The translations under genes and the position numbers were made by a program. From positions 173,317 through 237,316 of the forward strand of contig CAZCZL010000006.1 in assembly GCA_964503315.1 (NCBI GenBank): DNA of 64,000 bases, given 5' to 3'. The notes beneath the pieces were generated by a model, which was not told the origin of the DNA, made no database searches, and saw only the letters and a program-made list of their open reading frames with translations. Origin of the DNA: FEB-12 sp964503315 (GTDB taxonomy: Bacteria; Zixibacteria; MSB-5A5; GN15; FEB-12). Shown in pieces: positions 43,623 to 51,148 of the stretch (positions are counted from its first letter, which is position 1; each line of letters starts with the position of its first letter).

Positions 43623-45710
43623 TCAACCTCCTCCAAGCTGAACTTGTCTTTGCTCGGCGTTTGTACGCAGGAAATGATAGAGCCCTTTGTGTTCTTTATC
43701 AAGTTTCGATGGCTCCGCGAAAAGCTGTTCCAGAAGCTTTCGCGACGCCTCCAGCAAATCTCTATCCTTGGTCAGATTCGCGGCGCGCATCTCCGGCGCT
43801 CCTGACTGACGGACTCCAAAAAGCTCCCCCGGACCGCGCAACTGAAGATCTGCCTCCGCAATCTGGAATCCATTGGTGTTGGCTGCGAAATACTCCAGTC
43901 GTTGTTGCGCGATCTCGGACAGATTCCCGTGGGCTATAGCGATCACGGTCGATTGCTTCTCCCCGCGTCCGACTCTTCCCCGCAACTGGTGCAACTGCGC
44001 CAATCCGAATCGCTCCGCATGTTCGATCACCAGAAGTGTGGCGTTTGGATTGTCGATACCTACCTCGATGACCGTGGTCGCCATGAGGACGTCCAATTGA
44101 CCCTTGCGGAACTGAAGCAGCACTTCATCACGCTCTTTAGGTTTGACCCGCCCGTGCACCATCCCTAACCGGAGTCCGCGGAAGAACGTCGCCGACAACT
44201 CAGCATACGCATCCTCCACATTTTCCAGATCACTCTGCTCGGACTTCTCTATCAACGGATAGATGACGTACCCCTGTCCGCCCGCCTTTACTTGTTCTCG
44301 AACATAGTCGAGTATCTTCGGCCTGGCGTCTTCCATTCGCCAGACAGTCCGGATCGGCTTTCGCCCGGGTGGGAGATCTTCGATGGTTGATATGTCCAGA
44401 TCACCATACAGCGTGAGGGCAAGCGTTCGCGGGATCGGGGTAGCGGTCATCACCAGAAGGTCAGGCGAATCCCCTTTGGCGAACAACTTCCCGCGCTGTT
44501 CAACACCAAACCGATGTTGCTCATCAATAATGACCAGCCCCAGCCGCTCAAATGCGACGTAGTCGTAAATCAGCGCGTGGGTCCCAAAAAGGATGTCTAT
44601 CTTGCCGTCGGCGCATTTTTTCGCGACCGACTTGCGTTGCGCCGCGCTGAGGGTCGCGGTCAATATGCCGGCTTCCACCCCGACCTGCGCCAATGGCCCG
44701 GACCAATTCCGGAAATGCTGCTCGGCCAGAATTTCTGTCGGTGCCATGAACGCGCACTGCAAGCCATTCTCCGCGGCATATAGAGCCGCCAGTACCGACA
44801 CGACTGTCTTGCCGCATCCCACATCCCCCTGCAAAAGGCGCGACATCGGCGTCTGCTTCGCCAGATCCGCGAATATCTCCGTGGTGACCTTTGCTTGGCC
44901 ATTTGTCAGAGCGAACGGAAGTTGCTCTCTGAATTGCTTCAGCTTGATACCGGGCGCCGCATACGAATGCCCCTTCTGCACCGACTTCTTTTTGCCAAGA
45001 TTCTGGAAAACCACAAACTGCAAGCCGAGCAGCTCATCGAATGCCAGGCGACGACGACTGGACTCGATCTCATCTCTATTCTCCGGATAATGAATACCGC
45101 GAATGGCATCGTGAAGTCCGGGCAGACCGATCTTTGCCTGCTCGGCGGATGGCAGAGGATCAGGTAGTTTCTCTTTGAGGTTCTCGAAAGCGAACGTGGT
45201 GAGTTGGCGAATCCCCTTGCTGGTCAGCCCAAGCTTGGACATCTCCGCCGTCTGCGGATAAACCGGGATTATCCTCCCGGCGTGGATCATTCTGTCAGTA
45301 TTATCCTCCAGCCGCTCCAGATCCGGGTGGACCATCTGGAGCCCCATGAAATCCGAGACGGTCCCTGTCGCCGCGAAGATCATCCCCTTCTTGAAATACC
45401 GTTCCCAGTACCGGATCGCGGCAAACCAGAGGAGCGAGATCGCCCCCGTCTCATCCTGAAGCATTACTTCGTAGCGCGGTTTCTTGCCTCGAAGGACACC
45501 GTGCGCTTTGACTTCCCCTATGATGGTCGCGTTTTCGCCGATACGGAGGCGGTTGATCGGCACCACATTGGTTCGGTCAAGATAGTGCCGTGGGAGATAG
45601 GCCAGAATGTCGCGGACAGTCGCCAGCCCATGCTTGGCTAGTGCTTCCCCCCGCTTCGGGCCGACCCCCTTCACATACTGTAGCGGCGAATCCAGCTTGA
45701 GTTCCGGCAT
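43623..45710 (-). CDS. recG: ATP-dependent DNA helicase RecG
   Basis: Branch-migration helicase that remodels stalled forks and Holliday junctions. The 695-residue protein has the wedge/OB domain (about 60-160), the helicase core with Walker A GDVGCGKT, DEQH box IDEQHRFG, TATPIPRTLAL (motif III) and IEVGIDNPNATLLVIEHAERFGLAQLHQLRGRVGRG (motifs V and VI). No Shine-Dalgarno precedes the ATG. A -10-like hexamer lies 6 nt upstream, so the transcript may be leaderless. Confidence 0.97.
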   Translation of the reverse strand: MPELKLDSPLQYVKGVGPKRGEALAKHGLATVRDILAYLPRHYLDRTNVVPINRLRIGENATIIGEVKAHGVLRGKKPRYEVMLQDETGAISLLWFAAIRYWERYFKKGMIFAATGTVSDFMGLQMVHPDLERLEDNTDRMIHAGRIIPVYPQTAEMSKLGLTSKGIRQLTTFAFENLKEKLPDPLPSAEQAKIGLPGLHDAIRGIHYPENRDEIESSRRRLAFDELLGLQFVVFQNLGKKKSVQKGHSYAAPGIKLKQFREQLPFALTNGQAKVTTEIFADLAKQTPMSRLLQGDVGCGKTVVSVLAALYAAENGLQCAFMAPTEILAEQHFRNWSGPLAQVGVEAGILTATLSAAQRKSVAKKCADGKIDILFGTHALIYDYVAFERLGLVIIDEQHRFGVEQRGKLFAKGDSPDLLVMTATPIPRTLALTLYGDLDISTIEDLPPGRKPIRTVWRMEDARPKILDYVREQVKAGGQGYVIYPLIEKSEQSDLENVEDAYAELSATFFRGLRLGMVHGRVKPKERDEVLLQFRKGQLDVLMATTVIEVGIDNPNATLLVIEHAERFGLAQLHQLRGRVGRGEKQSTVIAIAHGNLSEIAQQRLEYFAANTNGFQIAEADLQLRGPGELFGVRQSGAPEMRAANLTKDRDLLEASRKLLEQLFAEPSKLDKEHKGLYHFLRTNAEQRQVQLGGG

Positions 45711-45716
45711 GCCGGT

Positions 45717-45745
45717 ATAATGCCAGCCTCAAGCTGGAGGGTCAA
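45717..45745 (-). promoter_or_regulatory. Promoter giving a predicted leaderless recG transcript
   Basis: TTGACC (45740-45745) and CATTAT (45717-45722) on the minus strand are 17 bp apart, with 6 nt (ACCGGC) to the recG ATG. The -10 is less canonical than in gatA and dCMP deaminase. Confidence 0.42.
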
Positions 45746-45765
45746 TTACTTTTGGCGGCCGTTAA

Positions 45766-46140
45766 TCACGGCACCGACACCGTCCCGGCCATTCCCGGAT
45801 GGACCGTGCAATGATACCCAAACGTCCCATTTGTGTTGAATATGTGCTGGTATGTCTCCCCATTGGAAAGCATTGGGCTGTTCAATTCCGTTCCGGTATT
45901 CGATGTTACCGTGTGATTCACGCCGTCCCGATTGGTCCAGAGAACCGTGTCGCCAACCGCGATTGTGAGAGATGACGGGGTGAAACTGCTCCCCTGGATC
46001 GCAACCTCTTTGAAATGGGAACGAGTGTTGCCGCCCCCGGAACCGGTTGAATTGCTGTCACTGCTGCATCCGACAAAGACCGCAGCGAGAGCTGCCGCCA
46101 TAATAGTGAGACGGAGACCGAAAGATCGTAGAGCCTTCAT
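45766..46140 (-). CDS. Plastocyanin-like cupredoxin lipoprotein
   Basis: The 124-residue product has a lipoprotein signal with Cys25 (VFVGCSSDS), a Ser/Gly linker and a cupredoxin domain. Type 1 copper ligands are present as His76 (GVNHTVTS), Cys111, His114 and Met117 (YHCTVHPGM). It should be an exported single-electron carrier anchored in a membrane. GAGGAGG lies before ATG 46140; the longer in-frame start is rejected. Its redox partner is unknown. It is divergent from the tRNA-Sec gene. Confidence 0.92.
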   Translation of the reverse strand: MKALRSFGLRLTIMAAALAAVFVGCSSDSNSTGSGGGNTRSHFKEVAIQGSSFTPSSLTIAVGDTVLWTNRDGVNHTVTSNTGTELNSPMLSNGETYQHIFNTNGTFGYHCTVHPGMAGTVSVP

Positions 46141-46233
46141 GACGTCCTCCTCTAAGGACAGGGTGAGGTGCATACTGTACATCTGACGTTGACGGTGAAC
46201 AGAGAGAGACTCGGTCGATTTTCGTACAGCCGC

Positions 46234-46262
46234 TTTACAAACCTGTTGGCGGGCTGTATGTT
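46234..46262 (+). promoter_or_regulatory. Promoter of the tRNA-Sec gene
   Basis: TTTACA (46234-46239) and TATGTT (46257-46262) are exactly 17 bp apart. A G+C-rich 6-nt discriminator separates the -10 from the mature 5' end at 46269, as in promoters of stable RNAs. Transcription could begin at or very near the tRNA 5' end. Confidence 0.6.
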
Positions 46263-46268
46263 GGGGTC

Positions 46269-46365
46269 GGAAGCGGATGTCGTCTGGTGGCGGTCCCGGC
46301 CTTCAAAGCCGAGTGGGGGGCAATCGCATTGTCCCTGGTGGGTTCGATTCCCACCCCTTCCGCCA
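46269..46365 (+). tRNA. selC: tRNA-Sec, anticodon TCA
   Basis: The 97-nt gene has anticodon loop CTTCAAA with TCA at 46303-46305, a long variable arm (GGGGCAAT / ATTGTCCC, 8 bp, loop CGC), a 6-bp D stem with a 4-nt TGGT loop, T loop TTCGATT, discriminator G and encoded CCA. These are the hallmarks of bacterial selenocysteine tRNA. The acceptor-plus-T helix is 12 bp with a C-C mismatch at pair 6, and the anticodon stem holds one C-A mismatch. E. coli tRNA-Sec has 13 bp (8+5). selA and selB are about 11-13 kb away. Confidence 0.95.
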
Positions 46366-46407
46366 AATTGAACCGGCACCTCAGTCGGTCTCCTCCTTCT
46401 TTTCCCT

Positions 46408-46439
46408 TTGACAACATGGACTCGCCAATCGTTTATTGT
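46408..46439 (+). promoter_or_regulatory. Possible promoter of the lipoprotein gene at 46469
   Basis: A perfect TTGACA (46408-46413) is followed by TTTATT at 18 bp or TATTGT at 20 bp. The ribosome-binding site GGAGGG lies just before ATG 46469. Confidence 0.35.
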
Positions 46440-46468
46440 AATGAATCTCACACTCATCCGGAGGGATC

Positions 46469-47620
46469 ATGTGCACGCGAATCATCATGGCCTTTTCATC
46501 GGTCGTCCTGCTAGCTGTTGGAGGTTGCAGCGACAAATCAACCGGCCCGGACAAATCTGAGATATTCAGCCACCCCTATCCAGCCGATGGCGCGACGGAT
46601 ATCCCCACGACCGCCGAACTGACCTGGCAAAGCACACTTGGTCCGGAATCTGGCGCTGATTATAAGGTCGTCATCTCAAACAGACCCGGACCCGAAGACT
46701 CGGCAGAAACGAAAAACGACTCTGTGATCATCACCCTTCCGGGTCACACCTATTACTGGCATGTACGAGCCCAGCTGCCGGGCGGCAGGACATATGTCTC
46801 CCCCTGGTGGCACTTCCGGACTGCGGAGCATTATCAGTACCCACTTGAACTCAATACCGGATGGCGCTACAAGGTCCGCTTCTTCATCACCGATGTTGTT
46901 CCAAACGACGTTGTCCCGGTGTCTAAAGACACCGCAGAGTATGCGACCTATGTGACAGTGGCCGCGCTGGAAGACATCCCCTTTAATCTCAGATCGGCCT
47001 ACAAACTGGTGGAAACAATTCATTACGGTGAAGAACAATCGAGTACTGACACGGCTGTCGGTTGGTTCAATAATGAACCTGACGGCTTCTACGAGTATGG
47101 CTATGAAGTCGGGTTATATGGTCTTTCTCTGCCGCGCAAGCTAACCGCAGACAATCGTTGGCAAATGGACCCGACCGTCGCCCGGATATTTAGGCCCACA
47201 GCGCTTCTGGCCCCCGGATTGATTAATGACCAGGCCGAACCCGTTTGGGAGACAGTCAAGAGCCTTTCCTATCCACTTCGTAAGGGCCTGGCATGGGAGC
47301 CAAGCTCGCGCACAGACATCATCCACATTACGAAGCGGGTGATGGGAAGGTCGCGTATCGAGTCTGGTGGAAACGACTACCTCTGCTGGACTATCCGATG
47401 GTTCTACGAGGGGATTGATAATCTCAGTATAATCGATCAGATCGGCGAGCCTGGATTGGTGAGTCGCACGACAATCGCTACCAACATAAGGCTGACAAAT
47501 CAGGAGTATCCGGAAGGTTTCGCCACGGCCACCATTCACCAAGAAATAGAACTGGACTACACATACCTACTGGACACCTTGGGTCTCGACCCGGATGACT
47601 TTCACGACGGCGACCGCTAG
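46469..47620 (+). CDS. Lipoprotein with an N-terminal Ig/FnIII-like domain, function unknown
   Basis: The 383-residue product has a lipobox (LLAVGGC, Cys20), a domain of about 90 residues with the fibronectin type III-like pattern PYPADGATDIPTTAELTWQS...YYWHVRAQL...SPWWHFRTA, and a C-terminal region of about 270 residues with many Trp and Tyr residues and no known motif. The start is supported by GGAGGG four nt upstream. Its stop overlaps convergent bshB1 by 4 bp. It looks like a surface or periplasmic protein and I cannot assign a role. Confidence 0.75.
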   Translation: MCTRIIMAFSSVVLLAVGGCSDKSTGPDKSEIFSHPYPADGATDIPTTAELTWQSTLGPESGADYKVVISNRPGPEDSAETKNDSVIITLPGHTYYWHVRAQLPGGRTYVSPWWHFRTAEHYQYPLELNTGWRYKVRFFITDVVPNDVVPVSKDTAEYATYVTVAALEDIPFNLRSAYKLVETIHYGEEQSSTDTAVGWFNNEPDGFYEYGYEVGLYGLSLPRKLTADNRWQMDPTVARIFRPTALLAPGLINDQAEPVWETVKSLSYPLRKGLAWEPSSRTDIIHITKRVMGRSRIESGGNDYLCWTIRWFYEGIDNLSIIDQIGEPGLVSRTTIATNIRLTNQEYPEGFATATIHQEIELDYTYLLDTLGLDPDDFHDGDR

Positions 47621-48399
47621 ATCGACGCTACCGGCATCTTCTGCGGGTCATCCACCAGCATATGCTCTTTGATAGTGTATGCTTCGGCGTACTGAACTTT
47701 GACCAGATGCCCTAGTTCACGAGCTCTCGTTCGCATCAGATCGTAGATATTCACGCCCGGCGAGAAGACATTTCGCGTATCTTCCGCCCGAGCCGCAGGT
47801 GACGCATACTTGTCAAGCATCAGGCGCGATTCAAACGTCGGGAATTGCGATTTGTACGCCGACACCGCCTGACACTTCTGCTCCATCTCGTCTGAGATAT
47901 CGACCATGAATGAGTAATCGAAATTGCGGTAGTAGGAGACATAGATCACCTTCCGCGGTCGATTCGGCTCCCCCTCCAGCGGCACTTTCATCAGGCCAGC
48001 CAGGAACGACGCATCATAACCCAAACGAGTACAGGCCAGGTGATCAGGATGTCTTTGCTCCCAATGCGGCAGCACAACCATCTCCGCCTTGGTGTCCCGG
48101 ATCACCTGCGCGATCTTGAGCTTGTTCTCCTGAACATACTCAACCGCGGCATCGGTCAGTCCAAGATTCCCTCGCCAGGTTAGTCCCATGATCCGCGCGG
48201 CTTCGGCCGCCTCCGACGCGCGATCGGTTTCGTCGCCATGAGTTCCCGCCTCACCTCGCGTCAGGTCGAGCACGCCGACCGCTCTCCCCTTCTTCGCCAT
48301 CTTTATCAGCAATCCGCCGCAGGTGATCTCTACATCATCCGGATGCGCGGCGATCGCCAGTATATCCAGCCGGGGAGCGTTACTTCTGTTGTCAGCCAT
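47617..48399 (-). CDS. bshB1: Bacillithiol biosynthesis deacetylase BshB1
   Basis: Zinc-dependent deacetylase that converts GlcNAc-malate to GlcN-malate. The 260-residue LmbE/PIG-L protein has AHPDDVEITCGG (His19, Asp21, Asp22; zinc and general base), TRGEAGTHGD, and the second metal motif HWEQRHPDH. The BshB1 group is distinguished by length and by the bshA/bshC neighbours. It overlaps bshA by 8 bp. Confidence 0.95.
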   Translation of the reverse strand: MADNRSNAPRLDILAIAAHPDDVEITCGGLLIKMAKKGRAVGVLDLTRGEAGTHGDETDRASEAAEAARIMGLTWRGNLGLTDAAVEYVQENKLKIAQVIRDTKAEMVVLPHWEQRHPDHLACTRLGYDASFLAGLMKVPLEGEPNRPRKVIYVSYYRNFDYSFMVDISDEMEQKCQAVSAYKSQFPTFESRLMLDKYASPAARAEDTRNVFSPGVNIYDLMRTRARELGHLVKVQYAEAYTIKEHMLVDDPQKMPVASI

Positions 48400-49522
48400 T
48401 GATCACTTCGTGGTAATACTGTTCATATTGATTGACGATGTTCTCTGCCGAGAATCGACGCAACGCGCTCTCTGCCGCTGAACGCTTGAACTCGTTGAGA
48501 CGATCCTTGTCGCGCAGTAGCGCGATTCCCGCGCGAGCCATGGAAACTGTATCCCCGACCGGTAGCAGGAACCCATTACGGTAGTCCTCAACTACCTCAA
48601 CCAGACCGGTCCCCGATGATCCCACGACCGGCACACCGCAGGCCAGCGCTTCCAGAGCGGCCAGACCAAAGGACTCTTCTTCCGAGGGCAGCAGGAAGAG
48701 ATCCGCGCATGGCAGCACTGCCTCGACCCGACTCTGGTTCCCCAGGAAGATCACTCTATCCTGCAAACCTCGCTTGTTTATCTGACGACGCACGAGCACC
48801 GTGTCAGGGCCTTCGCCGATCAGAAGCAGTCGGGCCGGCAGCTCATTCTTGATCTTCTCGAAAATATCGATCACATCCATCGCCCGTTTCACCGGGCGGA
48901 AATTGGAGACATGCGCGATCAGGAACTCCCCTTCCTTGACGAACTCTGATTTCTGGCACTGCGTCAAACTCGGCTTGAACCGGACCTCATCAAAAAAGTT
49001 ATGCACGACTCGGATCGGCTTCGTTACTTTGAAAACATCCATCGTTTCAGCGGCGAGATAGTTCGAGACCGCGGTAACGCCATCCGACATATTAATAGAG
49101 AATCGGGTTATGTCATAGAACGACGGATCCGAGCCGACCAGTGTGATATCCGTGCCGTGGAGCGTGGTGATCACTTTCGGCACTTTGGCGCCATCAGCAA
49201 TAAGTAACTGCTTGGCGAGATAGGCGGAAGTCGCATGAGGTATCGCGTAGTGCACATGCAATACTTCAAGGTCGTATGCCTTGGAAACATCCGCCATCTT
49301 CGAGGCCAGTGCCAGCGAATACGGCGGCTGTTTGAAGAGCGGATACGCAGTCGTTTCTACGCCATGATAGAAGACATTGGTCTGGTATTTGTCCAGCCGA
49401 AACGGTAACGCATAGGAAATGAAGTGGACATGGTGGCCACGCATCGCCAACTGCTGCCCCAACTCTGTAGCCACGATTCCCGATCCCCCGGCGACCGGAT
49501 AACAGGTGATTCCAATATTCAT
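48392..49522 (-). CDS. bshA: N-acetyl-alpha-D-glucosaminyl-L-malate synthase BshA
   Basis: GT4 glycosyltransferase joining UDP-GlcNAc and L-malate, the first step of bacillithiol synthesis. The 376-residue protein starts MNIGITCYPVAGGSGIVATELG and has VLHVHYAIPHATSAYLA, the GTDITLVGSDPSF loop, and the E-x7-E-like SEEESFGLAALEALACGVPVV motif. It abuts bshC with no spacer and overlaps bshB1. Confidence 0.96.
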   Translation of the reverse strand: MNIGITCYPVAGGSGIVATELGQQLAMRGHHVHFISYALPFRLDKYQTNVFYHGVETTAYPLFKQPPYSLALASKMADVSKAYDLEVLHVHYAIPHATSAYLAKQLLIADGAKVPKVITTLHGTDITLVGSDPSFYDITRFSINMSDGVTAVSNYLAAETMDVFKVTKPIRVVHNFFDEVRFKPSLTQCQKSEFVKEGEFLIAHVSNFRPVKRAMDVIDIFEKIKNELPARLLLIGEGPDTVLVRRQINKRGLQDRVIFLGNQSRVEAVLPCADLFLLPSEEESFGLAALEALACGVPVVGSSGTGLVEVVEDYRNGFLLPVGDTVSMARAGIALLRDKDRLNEFKRSAAESALRRFSAENIVNQYEQYYHEVING

Positions 49523-51148
49523 TTAGTCTGTGTACTCCGACAATGAAATGAGCTGATGTGCCGACTGATCCGGGTCAAGCCGCTCATACAAGAACGCTAC
49601 CACACCCGGCCCATACTTGGCTATAAAATAACTGATATTGAGTGAACGGTCCTGCAATCCGCGATTCGGATACAGCGCGTACCACAACCGGTACAAACGT
49701 TCGCGCACTTCCTTCTGTTTCTTCTTATGGGCCGCAAAGACCTTGGCTTCGAATGCTTTCAGCGCAAAATCCACTTTTCCCGAGGTCTGTTGCGCGAAAT
49801 CCCTCAGCGACGGATCAAAATCCAGCGACCGCCCGCTGAACTGCTCAAACCGGCCGAAGATCTCATCACGGAGCTTCTGGAACTCCTGCTCAATATCCTG
49901 CGGAAAACTCTTTGCCATCACCCGATTGATCACCTGCTCGAAATCCCCTGCCAGATCCTCAAAAGCGATCTCCGCCTGAACCATCGTCTTCTCATGCTTC
50001 TTCTCAACCAGGGTCGCGGTCGGGCGGGCGGTATGCACTGGCGCGGGTAAACCAAACAACTCAAACAGAGGGTTGATCTGCGCGAAATAGGCTATCTCCG
50101 ATGGTCCCCCCATTTGAGCCAGTGTCGGAAACAGATATGACTGCATCAACGGCCGTGTCAAAACGTCTGGTGAAAGTCTCTCCGGCTCCGCCGCAATTCG
50201 AGCCAGCAGTTCAGCCTTAGAGAATGACACTTCGCCCGCCTGGAAACCTCCATCGCGATGTACTATCGGCCATCGCCCCTTGTGATGATAGAAGAGGTGT
50301 GTCGCCTGCTCGTTCTTCTCGACCTGCAGATGATAGGAAGCCTGCTCTATCCGACGGTTCGTGTTCCCCATTCGTTGATGCAACTCATCCTGCCGCTCGA
50401 TTATCTCGGCGAAAAGCGGCGCCGCCAGTCTCTTCGCCGATGCATCCGCCGGCGAAAAGAGGATCAAACCATACTCGGCGGTCAGGCGAGCCATCAGCTT
50501 GCCGAAGGCTGCAACGAAACCCTCTCCCGTCCTGTAGCATTCAGCCAGGAGTCGATACAATTCAGGCGAAAACTCCGATTGGCCGAGAATTTCCTGTACT
50601 TTGGCGTGCATGCCCACCACCGCCGCTTCATCATCAAGTCTAACGTCAGCAACCGGCACGGGCAATTGCGGCGCGGTCGGATAGTCGACGCGAGCCAGCT
50701 CCCCCTCGCGATTCAACAGATATGTGTGATTGATCTCGGCGAAATCATGGTCATCGGATGCAATCCAGAACACCGGGACCACCGGTCGGTCCAATTCTTC
50801 GGCGCGACGTTTGGCAGCCTTGACCGTCGCCAATGCCTTTATCAAGGAGAACAATGGCCCCCCAAAAAGCCCGGCCTGCTGACCTGCGAAGACACAAACC
50901 GTGCGAGGATCGGCCAACAACTGAATATTCGCGAACACTTTCTCTGACGAACCAAATTCTCGGTTCTGCCGAGTCAGCAGATCCATCAGCTCTTTGCGCT
51001 GAAAGTTCACCCCGTCCAGTTTTTGTGCCGTCTGCTGATACCCCGGCGACACAAATAGGCCACTGGCCGGCGTATTGCCGGCCAGGAAATCTAAGTATAA
51101 GTTGGAGAATCCGAACGATTTAGAAGGATTTATCAGCCTTACCGTCAA
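49523..51148 (-). CDS. bshC: Bacillithiol biosynthesis cysteine-adding enzyme BshC
   Basis: Proposed to ligate cysteine to GlcN-malate in the last step. The 541-residue protein has the BshC signature: VFAGQQAGLFGGPLFSLIKALATVKAAK, VPVFWIASDDHDFAEINHTYL, and a long C-terminal coiled-coil. The start is TTG: AAGGGG lies 6 nt upstream and no ATG fits. It overlaps the acrB 3' end by 29 bp, so the pathway genes extend the efflux operon. Confidence 0.95.
   Translation of the reverse strand: MTVRLINPSKSFGFSNLYLDFLAGNTPASGLFVSPGYQQTAQKLDGVNFQRKELMDLLTRQNREFGSSEKVFANIQLLADPRTVCVFAGQQAGLFGGPLFSLIKALATVKAAKRRAEELDRPVVPVFWIASDDHDFAEINHTYLLNREGELARVDYPTAPQLPVPVADVRLDDEAAVVGMHAKVQEILGQSEFSPELYRLLAECYRTGEGFVAAFGKLMARLTAEYGLILFSPADASAKRLAAPLFAEIIERQDELHQRMGNTNRRIEQASYHLQVEKNEQATHLFYHHKGRWPIVHRDGGFQAGEVSFSKAELLARIAAEPERLSPDVLTRPLMQSYLFPTLAQMGGPSEIAYFAQINPLFELFGLPAPVHTARPTATLVEKKHEKTMVQAEIAFEDLAGDFEQVINRVMAKSFPQDIEQEFQKLRDEIFGRFEQFSGRSLDFDPSLRDFAQQTSGKVDFALKAFEAKVFAAHKKKQKEVRERLYRLWYALYPNRGLQDRSLNISYFIAKYGPGVVAFLYERLDPDQSAHQLISLSEYTD

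Noticed and set aside
46158..46268. Possible rRNA or riboswitch upstream of tRNA-Sec
   Set aside because: I searched for T-box, TPP, SAM and glycine-type motifs by eye in this 110-bp region and found only promoter-like elements.
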